Of a stretch of 60,581 nt of DNA, positions 25,139 to 35,186 are shown piece after piece (within the stretch, counting starts at the first letter, position 1; every line of letters starts with the position of its first letter). Source of the DNA: JAVBLV01 sp031553195 (lineage in GTDB: Bacteria; Bacteroidota; Bacteroidia; Bacteroidales; P3); NCBI GenBank assembly GCA_031553195.1, contig JAVBLV010000016.1, forward strand, positions 1-60,581, given 5' to 3'. The position numbers and the translations under genes are program-made. The notes beneath the pieces were generated by a model. The model saw nothing but the letters and a program-made list of their open reading frames with translations. It made no database searches and had not been told where the DNA came from.

Positions 25139-27721
25139 CTAATCTCGTAACTGGCTTCTTAACAACTCTTCCAATTCTATTTCCGATTTAATCTTCACTT
25201 CCCTGGCTTTGCTGCCTTCAAAAGGGCCTACAATTCCTGCGGCTTCGAGTTGGTCGATTAAGCGTCCGGCACGATTATAACCTAATTGTAATTTCCTCTG
25301 CAACAAAGAGGTGGAACCATGTTGATGCGCAACAACAATACGAGCGGCTTCTTCGAATTTATCGTCGCGTTGATTGGGATCAAATTCTTTGCTGGGCTCG
25401 CTATTTTCATCCAAATATTCCGGCAATAAGAAGGTTTCCGGATAGCCTCTTTGCGATCCTATAAAGGTAGCGACTTGTTCTATTTCTTCCGTATCAATCA
25501 AGGCGCATTGTAAGCGAATCAGTTCGCTGCCTAAGGAAAGCAACATATCGCCGCGGCCGATTAATTGTTCGGCTCCGCTTGCATCCAAAATAGTGCGGGA
25601 ATCTATTTTAGAGGTAACCCTAAACGCAATCCGGGCGGGAAAATTTGCTTTAATTGTTCCTGTTATAATATTGACCGAGGGTCTTTGCGTGGCGATAATC
25701 AAATGGATGCCAATGGCGCGGGCTAATTGAGCCAAACGGGCAATCGGCAATTCAACCTCTTTTCCGGCCGTCATAATCAGATCGGCAAATTCATCAACAA
25801 CTAAAACAATATAAGGTAAATAACGATGGCCGTCGTTCGGATTTAGGCGGCGAGCTATGAATTTTGCATTATATTCTTTGATATTACGGACTTGTGCATC
25901 TTTCAGAAGATCGTAACGTTGATCCATTTCTATACATAAAGAATTCAGCGTCCGCACTACTTTACGCGTATCAGTAATAATTGCTTCTTCGGAATCGGGA
26001 AGCTTTGCCAGGTAGTGGCGTTCTATTTTTGCATACAATGATAGTTCAACCTTCTTAGGGTCTACCATCACAAACTTGAGCTCTGAGGGATGTTTTTTGT
26101 ATAACAAAGAGGAAATAATGGCATTTAAACCGACAGACTTTCCTTGTCCTGTGGCCCCGGCCATAAGCAAGTGGGGCATTTTGGCCAAATCGGCGACAAA
26201 AGGTTCATTCGAAATGGTTTTCCCTATGGCAACCGGCAATTCAAACTTCGAGTTTGCAAACTTATCGGAAGACAACATTGTCTTCATAGATACGATTTGG
26301 GGTTTCAGGTTTGGAACCTCAATCCCAATAGTGCCTTTCCCCGGAATAGGCGCTATGATACGAATACCCAAAGCAGAAAGACTTAAGGCAATATCGTCTT
26401 CTAAGTTTTTAATTTTTGAAATACGTATTCCCGGAGCTGGCACAATCTCATACAACGTAACTGTTGGCCCCGGAGAAGCTACAATTTTTACAATTTCTAT
26501 GGAATAATTTTTAAGCGTTTCGACGATCTTATCCTTATTGGAATGCAGCTCATCGGCAGTAACCTCCTGATTTCTTTCCTCATAATAAATCAGCGAATCC
26601 AAAGAAGGGTATTCGTAATTTCCCAAATCCAAATGAGGATCATAGGGTTCGTCAACAGAATAATGAACTATCTCCTGTTCATTTATTTTTTCTTGTTCTC
26701 CCCTATCCCCTATCCCATTTTCAGATTCTGGATTCTCCTCTATAGAAAAATCTATTTCCGCATCTTTCGATAGATTGGTTTCTTTTTGGGGTTCCGCATA
26801 TGAATTAATACTAAATTCCAATTTTTTGTTTTCGCTATCATTTTGTTGTTTAGGCTGGGATATAACTTGAAAATCCAGAGAAGCCTCTTCCTCTTCTTCG
26901 CTCAATACTTCTTCCTCGCGAGCTATTATCGAATGAGGACGATCCTCATTAACCAAAAAGTTTTTTCTTTCATTCTCGGTTCCAATCGTTAATTCCTCTC
27001 CTTCTTCCTCAATACCTTTCTTTGTCGATGAGCCATCAGATGGTCTATATCCGCCGATTTTCAAAAGAAATTTCAATTTCAACTTATAGTTATACGCCAA
27101 AATTAAAAATGTCAACAAACTGAAAAACAAAAAGAATCCTGTTCCTATACGACCAATAAATCCGCTGATCCAATTGCTGGTCTCAAATCCAAAAATACCG
27201 GCAGGAATATTATATTGATTAGACACAAAAAAAGACGAGACATATCCCAGGCAAACAGAAAGCCACATCATCCATATTATGGTATGAACAAACACTTTCT
27301 TAAAAGGCAATAATTCTATCTTTAATAAATGGAATCCGAAGACAAAAAAGATCAGCACAAATCCAAAAGAGGCAATACCAAAAAGTTTCTCGATGAAAAA
27401 ATAAGATAAAAGAGCCCCTAAACGTCCGCCCCAATTCCCAACGGAAATATGAGTATTAAATATCAGTTCTCCCACATTTGCATTCGACATTTTATCGAAA
27501 TCAACCCACCAGGCAAAGAAAAAAGAAACAAAAGCAACTAACAAGAAAACAGAGAAAAGAATACAGAATATACCCGAAATTCTGATAAATTTTTCATTAT
27601 GGATAAACTGCATCCAGTCTACATTTCCGTTTTTTTTCTTTTTCGAAGGTTTGACGGCAATCTCAGACTGGTATTCGTTCTCTTTTTCTTTTGCTTTGGA
27701 TTTTATCTTGTTCTTGGCCAT
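25139..27721 (-). CDS. ftsK: DNA translocase FtsK/SpoIIIE
   Basis: An 860-residue septal DNA pump. The N-terminus has four membrane segments (about 45-75, 95-140, 150-165 and 190-215). A low-complexity acidic linker follows (about 230-390). The FtsK motor domain has Walker A GATGQGKS at 522-529, Walker B VLVVDEFADL, and an IATQRPSVNIITG segment. The C-terminus holds the winged-helix gamma domain (about 795-860). It moves chromosome ends through the closing septum and activates XerCD recombination. A good promoter lies 70 bases upstream and lolA follows in the same region, a common Bacteroidetes pairing. Confidence 0.96.
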   Translation of the reverse strand: MAKNKIKSKAKEKENEYQSEIAVKPSKKKKNGNVDWMQFIHNEKFIRISGIFCILFSVFLLVAFVSFFFAWWVDFDKMSNANVGELIFNTHISVGNWGGRLGALLSYFFIEKLFGIASFGFVLIFFVFGFHLLKIELLPFKKVFVHTIIWMMWLSVCLGYVSSFFVSNQYNIPAGIFGFETSNWISGFIGRIGTGFFLFFSLLTFLILAYNYKLKLKFLLKIGGYRPSDGSSTKKGIEEEGEELTIGTENERKNFLVNEDRPHSIIAREEEVLSEEEEEASLDFQVISQPKQQNDSENKKLEFSINSYAEPQKETNLSKDAEIDFSIEENPESENGIGDRGEQEKINEQEIVHYSVDEPYDPHLDLGNYEYPSLDSLIYYEERNQEVTADELHSNKDKIVETLKNYSIEIVKIVASPGPTVTLYEIVPAPGIRISKIKNLEDDIALSLSALGIRIIAPIPGKGTIGIEVPNLKPQIVSMKTMLSSDKFANSKFELPVAIGKTISNEPFVADLAKMPHLLMAGATGQGKSVGLNAIISSLLYKKHPSELKFVMVDPKKVELSLYAKIERHYLAKLPDSEEAIITDTRKVVRTLNSLCIEMDQRYDLLKDAQVRNIKEYNAKFIARRLNPNDGHRYLPYIVLVVDEFADLIMTAGKEVELPIARLAQLARAIGIHLIIATQRPSVNIITGTIKANFPARIAFRVTSKIDSRTILDASGAEQLIGRGDMLLSLGSELIRLQCALIDTEEIEQVATFIGSQRGYPETFLLPEYLDENSEPSKEFDPNQRDDKFEEAARIVVAHQHGSTSLLQRKLQLGYNRAGRLIDQLEAAGIVGPFEGSKAREVKIKSEIELEELLRSQLRD

Positions 27722-27789
27722 ATTAATGGGAGTCTATATAAATATGGGTATAGATTCCGTAAAGAAATTCAATGACGTATTTAATTCTG

Positions 27790-27821
27790 CAAAGGTACAA
27801 TTTTTGAAGTTGCGATACAAA
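27790..27821 (-). promoter_or_regulatory. Promoter of ftsK
   Basis: On the - strand: TTTG (27821-27818), 20 bases, TACCTTTG (27797-27790), a full match to the Bacteroidetes -33/-7 pair. It lies about 70 bases before the ftsK ATG. Confidence 0.8.
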
Positions 27822-27938
27822 ATGGAAAAATCAGAATTTTTGAGGGATACATGCGAAACACGTTCAGAAACAAAATACGTTTATGGATTGCTACGTAACA
27901 AAAAACATAATTATTTAGTAGAAATAAAATTGAAGCAA

Positions 27939-28607
27939 TTATCTCATATCAATAATCTCTACAGATGGATTGGCTGATGTATTAAATACAAAATCAGAGG
28001 GAGTAATGGTTAAATTAGGCTTGTAATTATCGACTTTATATGTTATTCTATTTCCTTCCTTAAAGAAGAACTCCATTTGGATTATTTGGGAAGAAGTTTT
28101 ATTGATCAGTAAACGGATTTTATAATAATCCATATTTTTATTCGGCGTCAGATCAATTATTTGTTGAACAAGGGTTCCTTTTTTTTCTTCTCTGATAAGC
28201 GTTGGACGATAGTTTTTTTCGTAATCGGCTAAAAGCTTGGTAAAATTTAATGTTTGAGTATTGGAAGAATCATAATTGTATATCTGCACTTCTTTTTCTT
28301 CAACCAAATAACTCCAAATATTTTTTCCGTCGCAGTAAATAATTTGCTTATCAAGTTTTATACGATACTTATTTCCCTGGGCAAGAAGAGTTCCTTTTGT
28401 CGTGCCGGATGTTTTATTTGCTTTATCCTCATTATTTATAGTGAATTCTATTTGCAAAGACTTATATTCATTCATTTTTTGAACGACTTTCTTTAGGATG
28501 TCTTTTGCATTTTTGTCTTCAATGGTTTGTTTCACCTGAGGAGCCTGCGCATGCATAAGCAATGGAAACAATAAAAAAATAGTTGCTATATAAAGGATCG
28601 ATTTCAT
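27939..28607 (-). CDS. lolA: Outer-membrane lipoprotein carrier protein LolA
   Basis: A 222-residue periplasmic protein with a signal peptide (MKSILYIATIFLLFPLLMHAQ). The LolA pattern follows: DILKKVVQKMNEYKSLQIEF near 38-57, GTLLAQGNKYRIKLDKQIIYCDGKN in parts of the barrel, and a C-terminal PSDFVFNT typical of the family. It would carry lipoproteins from the inner to the outer membrane. Its position just upstream of ftsK, and the presence of a second LolA-like protein in the polyene cluster, suggest that this is the general housekeeping copy. Confidence 0.88.
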   Translation of the reverse strand: MKSILYIATIFLLFPLLMHAQAPQVKQTIEDKNAKDILKKVVQKMNEYKSLQIEFTINNEDKANKTSGTTKGTLLAQGNKYRIKLDKQIIYCDGKNIWSYLVEEKEVQIYNYDSSNTQTLNFTKLLADYEKNYRPTLIREEKKGTLVQQIIDLTPNKNMDYYKIRLLINKTSSQIIQMEFFFKEGNRITYKVDNYKPNLTITPSDFVFNTSANPSVEIIDMR

Positions 28608-28671
28608 ATTTTCGAACTGGATTTAGGAATTGTTTTTTCTTATGGAATAGAATTTTATCGACTTTTATTCA

Positions 28672-29169
28672 TTACAATAAATTTTCATTCCCCTCTTTTA
28701 TTAACAAAACGACAGTATAAGCAGAAACGCCTTCCTCTCTGCCGACAAAACCCAGTTTTTCGGTAGTTGTCGCTTTGATGGAAACATCGTCAGAAGTTAT
28801 TTCCAGAATTCCGGCAATGCATGTTTTCATGAGCGATATGTATTCCGATATTTTAGGTTTTTGCAAGCAAACTGTAGAATCGATATTTTGAATGCGGAAT
28901 CCCTTTTCTTTGATTTTATTATAAGTATCTTTCAATAAAAACTTACTATCTATGCCTTTGAATTCGGGGTTAGAATCAGGGTAATTATATCCGATATCGC
29001 GCAAATTGGCCGCCCCCAGCAAAGCATCGCAAATAGCATGCAAAAGGACGTCGGCATCGGAATGTCCCAACGCGCCTTTATAATGAGCTAATTGAATACC
29101 TCCCAGAAAAAAGGGGAGATCATTTTCAAGTTTGTGTACGTCGTATCCAAAACCAATCCTGAATTGCAT
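28672..29169 (-). CDS. ispF: 2-C-methyl-D-erythritol 2,4-cyclodiphosphate synthase
   Basis: A 165-residue trimeric enzyme of the non-mevalonate isoprenoid pathway. It turns CDP-methylerythritol 2-phosphate into the cyclic diphosphate with loss of CMP. The opening MQFRIGFGYDVHKL gives zinc ligands D10 and H12, with H44 in SDADVLLHAICD. The conserved GALGHSDAD, DIGYNYPDSNPEFKG and ATTTEKLGFVGR segments are all present. The ATG at 29169 is chosen over an upstream TTG. It lies between porV and lolA on the same strand. Confidence 0.95.
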   Translation of the reverse strand: MQFRIGFGYDVHKLENDLPFFLGGIQLAHYKGALGHSDADVLLHAICDALLGAANLRDIGYNYPDSNPEFKGIDSKFLLKDTYNKIKEKGFRIQNIDSTVCLQKPKISEYISLMKTCIAGILEITSDDVSIKATTTEKLGFVGREEGVSAYTVVLLIKEGNENLL

Positions 29170-29199
29170 AAATACCAACAGGGTTTCTTAAAACGGTTT

Positions 29200-30375
29200 T
29201 TAATTCTTTTTAAGGTCGACCATCAAAGTAAAACGAAGCGTATTTTGAAGCGAGTTATTCTGAGTTAATGGAATCAGGTAAGAAATGTCCAATCCGAATA
29301 AATTGTAACGCAATCCGGCCCCAAGAGTGATAAACTGTCTGTCGCCTTTCGATACGTTTTCGTAAAAATACCCTGCGCGTACGGCGAATTTTTTATCATA
29401 CCAATATTCTATACCCAAACTAGTCGATATTTCTTTCATTTCTTCCGAGAATCCGCCGGGCGCGTCATAGAACGATTGTATAAGTCCCTGCATAATACCG
29501 ACATTACGATCCATTCCCGCAACAATTTCTCTATTGTCATCATATATAGGAGAAGTCGGGACAAGCAATTTATTCAAATCCAACATAAACGAAATCTCGT
29601 TATACATATCCATGTTCATGGTGTAACGTCCTCCAATACGAAGATTGGTAGGCAAAAAATCTTTATCAGTATTTTCATCGGAATAAGATATTTTTGAGCC
29701 TAAGTTCGTAATCGCCAAACCCAAAGCATATTCATCCGAGTTTTTACGCTTTCCTATCTGATCTACCCAATATAAACCAATGTCGGCGGCTACGCCCGTT
29801 GCCGCATGAGTGGCCATTCCGCCCACAGTTTGTCCCGACGTAAGATCGGAAAGGATAAAACGGCCGGATACGCCTCCCGACAACTTGTCGGAAAGTTTCA
29901 TGGAATAAGTTGCGTCAACAGCCATTTCATAGGGGTTGAAATCGCCCATTGAAGTCGCTTGGTCATTAAAAAATTCGATGGAACCCAAATCAAAATAAAA
30001 AAGCGAGAAAGCCAATGCGCTTCTTGTATTTATTCTTTTATAGGCCGCCAAATAAGCAAGGTTAATATCTGAGGATAAAGATCTCATCCACGGACTGTAT
30101 GAAAGAGACAATCCGAAATCTTCTTCAATAAAAGCGAACTTGGCATTATTCCAATGCGTTGAATTTGCATCTGGAGTGGTAGCCGCGCCCACATCGCCCA
30201 ACCCTCCCGAACGAGAGTCCGGCGAAATTAATAAAATAGGCACCGCCGTACGTATCATGTTTATATTAAAATTATAATCAGGCTGATTTCTACTATTTTG
30301 CGCATTGGCAACAAAAACGTTAGATAATAACAACAGGGTTAAGGAGAATAAGGCTTTCTTTTTGTCGAATTTCAT
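29200..30375 (-). CDS. porV: Type IX secretion system outer membrane protein PorV
   Basis: A 391-residue outer-membrane beta-barrel with a signal peptide ending ANAQ (about residue 26). The PorV/LptO N-terminal hallmark is present: RSGGLGDVGAATTPDANSTH near 56-75, then the NNAKFAF and LSYSPWMR strands. In the type IX system PorV shuttles folded cargo from the SprA/Sov pore to the attachment complex, where PorU cuts the C-terminal signal. The gene follows porU in the same direction with an 84-base gap, a common porU-porV pairing in this phylum. Confidence 0.93.
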   Translation of the reverse strand: MKFDKKKALFSLTLLLLSNVFVANAQNSRNQPDYNFNINMIRTAVPILLISPDSRSGGLGDVGAATTPDANSTHWNNAKFAFIEEDFGLSLSYSPWMRSLSSDINLAYLAAYKRINTRSALAFSLFYFDLGSIEFFNDQATSMGDFNPYEMAVDATYSMKLSDKLSGGVSGRFILSDLTSGQTVGGMATHAATGVAADIGLYWVDQIGKRKNSDEYALGLAITNLGSKISYSDENTDKDFLPTNLRIGGRYTMNMDMYNEISFMLDLNKLLVPTSPIYDDNREIVAGMDRNVGIMQGLIQSFYDAPGGFSEEMKEISTSLGIEYWYDKKFAVRAGYFYENVSKGDRQFITLGAGLRYNLFGLDISYLIPLTQNNSLQNTLRFTLMVDLKKN

Positions 30376-30459
30376 ATATGATTTATTCTTTTTATTACAA
30401 TTATGATTTGAAAATTCAATGTTAGAAAACGAATGAATAAATTAATTATTGTATTTTGT

Positions 30460-33400
30460 TTATGGAAGTATTACTAATTTTTGGCTTTCAGATTTAACTT
30501 CTCCCGAATGAGTCGTAACAATGATGCGGGAAAAATAAATTCCGGCAGACATGCGTTGTCCTGCGCCAGGATTCCATTCCACAGGCCCCAACATATAAGA
30601 TCCTTGATTTACAGGTACATTAATAATTTTTACTAATTGTCCGGACATATTGAATATCTGTATTTCAGCGCTCTTTATTCCATCGGGCAAGTTGTGTTCA
30701 ATACTGAAATAGGTAGAACCTCTGAACGGATTAGGAGCATTGATTAATTTCCCCAATTCAAGTTGCTTAGAATCCTGCACAATAAAATCAAGGGTTGCCG
30801 TATTGGAATAATTAAATATATTCCATGCCTTTAGGGTCAACGTATGAGTTCCGGGTTTCAATTTATCCAGCGGATAACGTATGACGACTCTCCCAAAACT
30901 ATCTATATCGTAGAAATCATTTAAAATAATTTCTTCATTCACCTTGTCATCTATAACGGCTGTAATATCATGTCCTATGCCGCTGCCTACGGTATTTATT
31001 CCAAAATCGTCCGAAAGAATCGCCAATAAAACCGGCTTTTCATCTGTTATTCCTCCCGATCTGAAATTAGTATCATTCAGGTAAAGGCGGATCTTAGGAT
31101 ATACGCCAATGTTCGGATCGACAGTTTCGTCAATCCCGCCGAATACGGCCTCCATATAATTGCCTGCGGCGTCAACCGCATTATCGGCTTGCGCATAATA
31201 GCTAATCTTCCCATAATCGTACCGGTACGACATATCCCTTGGGATGATAAAAGAAAGGGAGAATTTCCCGTCTTTCACTTTTGCTCTTCCTTTATAAAGA
31301 ATATTCTTTTGTTGAAGGAATGTTGTAATTGTTCCGATACCTTCATTTCCAACAGTCTGTATTTTCTCCGGTTTATCGTAAACAGTCGGGTAAATCTCCC
31401 CGTTAAAATCGGATAACAGATTACCTCCTTCATCCATGATCTCACCCTCAATGGTAACACGGGATAAGGCTTTCAAGGTATCCGACGTCTCCGATGATAC
31501 TTCTTTATCGTTAATTTTGGTGGTGCGGATTGAGTTTTTCGGCAATGAAATCTTTAACGCAGGATCGCCTATCAGCACATAGGGCCTCCCCGAACCGGAA
31601 AGACTATTTTTGGTCAACCGTACAATATCTCCAAAAGCGGCCGGCGTTCCCTCGTTTAAGGTAAGCGCATTTATAAAGAAACTGTTATTAAGATCATGGT
31701 TAACCGAAACCGTTCTTGTCGGAGCAATAGACGCAATAAATCCTCCTTTTCCCGTTAACACAATCCTCTCTCCTGCAGAGGACAAATCCGTCAGGTCATA
31801 TCTGGAAAAACTACACGTATTGGCAATAAATATGGGAAGGGCATATTGGTTATCCCACGAATTTATATCCGATTCTACAATATAACGCTCATGCCCAAGA
31901 TATTGTTCCGATCCGTGTCCAATGTAATTAACTATTAAACAACCTTTCTTAATGCGGTTATTAATGGCTTTAGTGGCTTCCGGATAGAAAAGTCCCAATG
32001 ATGAGGAAGTTTGCTTATACGCATCGGCATATATTTTTTCCACGCATATATTTTTAAAAGACTTGAGTTCGGTAGCCAACCTCTCGGCGGCATTTAAAAA
32101 AGAAGGCGGATTATCTGAGGAGCCTTCGTCCGGATCATCCGAAATAAGGCAAACTACATTACGCCAATTCCCTTTTAATTTTTGTTTGGAAATATCTTTT
32201 CTAAGCATGTAGTTTTCGCTTTTTCCCACCAAAACATTTGCCTCTTCTTCCGTAGTGGCCGGAAACCGCCCTATTCCGACATTTATCTTATTGGTTTCCG
32301 CGCTTAGATAGCCAAAAATATCATCGGTCGCCAACGAGTTATCCGAAAATCCATTTATAGGACTTTCCGTTTCATAGACAACAACAAAACTCCGTTTGCC
32401 TTTCTCGATATTTTTATTGTCATAACTTCCGCTGCCGAATAATAACAAGTATTTCGGCGCTTTTCCTTTGCCTTCTTCCGCCCTGTCGTAAAACATTTTC
32501 AAAAAACACCGTATGCCTATAGGATCTTGCGCGCCGGAGGAAAACTCGTTATACACCTCGGTAGTTGTCGCTACAGCCACATCCAATCCGTTGTGGGCCC
32601 GATGCAAAGTCGCCAAACGTTCGGCCTGGCTTTTAAAGGCCGGATGAGTTACAATAACATAGTCTACTTGCGGAAGACCGTGCAAGTTCTGGTTAGTTGC
32701 CTTTTGTATGAATGTAGGAGAACGGAAACTGCTTCCGTTAAATGCAATAAATTCTTTTAAAGAACCGGTTTCGGCAATAAACGATAATTCATTGCCATTT
32801 AAAGTCGCGCGCATCCTTGCCGGAGCAACCGGATCGCTTACATTCCACACAACAACCCTGCTATCGGCATTGCTTATCTTAAATAAACTCCGTTTGCCTT
32901 CCCCGACAGATTGTATAGACCTAAAATTCATTTGTCCTTCCGAAATAGCCAGGTTTTGCAAGGCATTTATTGTTATGCTGTTCAGGTAGCCGTTCCCAAC
33001 GCCCGTCGCATCGGAATAGGATATGTTTATATTGAAGCTCGGAGAACCGGCCGAAAGCTTTTTCAAATCCGAATGAGTAGCAAAATAATTAGTATGATCT
33101 GCCGATGCAGCCATTCCGATATTAAATTCGTCGAATTGTTGATCGTTCATCTTCAGCACATATCTTGCCGAAGTGGATTGAGTGGTTAAAACGTAGGAAA
33201 CATAGAGATCGCTTCCTTGTACTAAATTGGGAAATCCGAAAGGGAATGAATAGCTGGACATTGTATTGTTGTCAAACTTTTCTCCTAACCAGGTTCTTCC
33301 CGCCTTGGGAATATTAATCAGTTCTTTTTTATGAATTTTATAACCGTTAAACGTCGTAATGGTATCGGTGGCGTTCTCGACTATAGGCGCTTGTTCTATC

Positions 33401-33876
33401 CGCTTCTGAGAGCCAATTCCTTCATCTACGGTTAAAAAATAATATGTCTGAGCGCTGTAGAGGTGTATATTACAATAGAATAGCTTATTAGATGTATTCA
33501 GACTCCATGCATTGGGAGACTGGGCATAAAACAAAATGTAATCGTTTTCATCGAACTTTCCATCGCCGCCGTCCTCTACATATATTGCATTTTCGACCAG
33601 ATCGTTATAACGATCTATCCGATTGTCTTCCGGAAGCATTCCGCCTCCATTTCCAAAAATGGAAATATTTTTCGAACTTAAATTCGAAACATTCACGCCT
33701 GCCTTCTTAAAATCGGCGTATGTTAGTTTGTAAATGCCGGTTTCGCCGACGCCGAATTTATACCAGTTGCCTGTAGATAATACAGAAATTTCAGGATATT
33801 GATAAGAAGCCTGTCCTATCAGAAAATGACCGGACAACATTATAATCAGTAAAATTATGAGATTTTTTTTCAGCAT
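30460..33876 (-). CDS. porU: Type IX secretion system sortase PorU
   Basis: A 1138-residue gingipain-like (C25) cysteine protease that removes C-terminal secretion signals and joins cargo to anionic lipopolysaccharide at the cell surface. A signal peptide opens the protein. The catalytic His is H654 in NYIGHGSEQ and the Cys is C688 in IANTCSFSRYD. An immunoglobulin-like region follows, and the protein itself ends in a type A type-IX signal (NAPNPFRGSTYFS near 1050, closing SQKLVILP). Length and order fit the family. With PorV it shows that this organism exports proteins by type IX secretion. Confidence 0.94.
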   Translation of the reverse strand: MLKKNLIILLIIMLSGHFLIGQASYQYPEISVLSTGNWYKFGVGETGIYKLTYADFKKAGVNVSNLSSKNISIFGNGGGMLPEDNRIDRYNDLVENAIYVEDGGDGKFDENDYILFYAQSPNAWSLNTSNKLFYCNIHLYSAQTYYFLTVDEGIGSQKRIEQAPIVENATDTITTFNGYKIHKKELINIPKAGRTWLGEKFDNNTMSSYSFPFGFPNLVQGSDLYVSYVLTTQSTSARYVLKMNDQQFDEFNIGMAASADHTNYFATHSDLKKLSAGSPSFNINISYSDATGVGNGYLNSITINALQNLAISEGQMNFRSIQSVGEGKRSLFKISNADSRVVVWNVSDPVAPARMRATLNGNELSFIAETGSLKEFIAFNGSSFRSPTFIQKATNQNLHGLPQVDYVIVTHPAFKSQAERLATLHRAHNGLDVAVATTTEVYNEFSSGAQDPIGIRCFLKMFYDRAEEGKGKAPKYLLLFGSGSYDNKNIEKGKRSFVVVYETESPINGFSDNSLATDDIFGYLSAETNKINVGIGRFPATTEEEANVLVGKSENYMLRKDISKQKLKGNWRNVVCLISDDPDEGSSDNPPSFLNAAERLATELKSFKNICVEKIYADAYKQTSSSLGLFYPEATKAINNRIKKGCLIVNYIGHGSEQYLGHERYIVESDINSWDNQYALPIFIANTCSFSRYDLTDLSSAGERIVLTGKGGFIASIAPTRTVSVNHDLNNSFFINALTLNEGTPAAFGDIVRLTKNSLSGSGRPYVLIGDPALKISLPKNSIRTTKINDKEVSSETSDTLKALSRVTIEGEIMDEGGNLLSDFNGEIYPTVYDKPEKIQTVGNEGIGTITTFLQQKNILYKGRAKVKDGKFSLSFIIPRDMSYRYDYGKISYYAQADNAVDAAGNYMEAVFGGIDETVDPNIGVYPKIRLYLNDTNFRSGGITDEKPVLLAILSDDFGINTVGSGIGHDITAVIDDKVNEEIILNDFYDIDSFGRVVIRYPLDKLKPGTHTLTLKAWNIFNYSNTATLDFIVQDSKQLELGKLINAPNPFRGSTYFSIEHNLPDGIKSAEIQIFNMSGQLVKIINVPVNQGSYMLGPVEWNPGAGQRMSAGIYFSRIIVTTHSGEVKSESQKLVILP

Positions 33877-34296
33877 ATTTTGTAATAAAATAAGTAACGC
33901 TTTTAGTATAATCAGTAAATGGAATAAAAACAGCGTCTAAAAACATAGATTTTTCTCTAGATTCTAAAAACGGAAAAACAATTTTTTTGTTGTCCGGATG
34001 CTTTGAAATGATTCTTTAATAAACGTCCTGCTTTCTTAAAAATGGGTAGTAATGATGCTCAAATATAAAACACGTTTTGATTATAATTTGGAGACACGTT
34101 TCTCTATTAGACAATAAAAAAATGAATTTCTGAGACTCTATTTACAATTTTCATAAAAAAGAATCCCAGAAAGAAGATAATAATTTCAATATGAATAACT
34201 TAAAATGGAGCGACTCGGAATAAAAGAGAGGTTTTAGATCATACTTATTTAAGCGCCGGATTGATTTTTAACAAGTATAATCCGGACTCACGTAGT
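33877..34296. other. 420-base gap between porU and the LytTR regulator
   Basis: No coding signal was found on either strand. The only structure seen is a stem-loop CCGGATT/AATCCGG (34256-34285) just past the stop of the LytTR gene. It lacks a clear T run, so it is at best a weak terminator. No convincing promoter box for porU was found. Confidence 0.5.
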
Positions 34297-35052
34297 TTAT
34301 TTCAATTGAAATACTTTCAAAAATTCTTCTTTATAATTGGGCGAAATTTCCACTTCAGCTTTGCTCGACATAATAACATATCCTCCTAAGCCTTTATGAT
34401 ATGAAACAACATAATTAATATTGATAATGTGAGATTTATGTACTCGAATAAACGGTAAAGGCAATATTTCGGTAAAATGTTTCAAAAAGCGACAAACCAT
34501 TTTCTTACTGCCGTCGAACAGGTAAATATCGGTAAAATTACCGTTTCCCTGCAAACGGATAATATCTTCCATCCGGACCAATTCAAATCCGTCAAGCGTA
34601 GGAAGAACCACTTGTCGCCGCTCAACCTGTTGCGTCCGGAAGTTTTCCAAAACTACCGTATTCCGGTTAAATAACGCCTGTTTCATTAATTGTTGTCCGA
34701 CTTTATTTACCGCTAAAATAAGTTCTTCTATGCTGATAGGTTTAAGCAAATAATACGCAGCGCTTTGATTCAACGCTTTCAAAGAATATTCGGAAAAAGC
34801 GGTAACAAATATGGTTTCAAATTCCAGATCGGAACAAGCTTCCAACACGTCGAAGGCATTTCCGAAGGGCATTTCCACGTCCAAAAAAACCAGATGAGGT
34901 TTTAATTCATGTAGCAGCCGGATCGCTTCCTTACAGTCTTGCGCTTCGCCGATCCATTCTATTTGCGGACAGTATTTGGCTATATAATTCCGTAGTACTT
35001 CCCGCGCCGCCGGTTCGTCTTCTACCACAACGCTTCGTATTTTGGGTTCCAT
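34297..35052 (-). CDS. LytTR-family response regulator
   Basis: A 251-residue two-domain regulator. The CheY-like receiver (1-125) has the phosphoacceptor D58 in HLVFLDVEMP and the acidic pair E11-D12. The LytTR DNA-binding domain (about 150-250) shows LVRMEDIIRLQGNGNFTDIY and RVHKSHIININYV. It would bind paired direct repeats upstream of its target genes when phosphorylated. The matching LytS-type histidine kinase is encoded 134 bases upstream on the same strand. Targets are not evident; the type IX genes lie downstream but their control by this pair is speculation. Confidence 0.9.
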   Translation of the reverse strand: MEPKIRSVVVEDEPAAREVLRNYIAKYCPQIEWIGEAQDCKEAIRLLHELKPHLVFLDVEMPFGNAFDVLEACSDLEFETIFVTAFSEYSLKALNQSAAYYLLKPISIEELILAVNKVGQQLMKQALFNRNTVVLENFRTQQVERRQVVLPTLDGFELVRMEDIIRLQGNGNFTDIYLFDGSKKMVCRFLKHFTEILPLPFIRVHKSHIININYVVSYHKGLGGYVIMSSKAEVEISPNYKEEFLKVFQLK

Positions 35053-35186
35053 TATCTATAAATTTTAAGGGATTGAAGGATTGAATAATTATAATTGAAG
35101 GATTGACTCCTTTTTCTCATTTTAAATGCTTAAAACAAATTATCTATTCCATTTTTATGTGTATGTCGCTTTAATCTTTGAACTAA

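Noticed and set aside
26076..26507. A 143-codon open frame on the + strand
   Set aside because: It is antisense to the conserved FtsK motor domain and mirrors its codons.
27651..27977. A 108-codon open frame on the + strand across the ftsK start
   Set aside because: It overlaps ftsK and its promoter antisense and has low-complexity composition.
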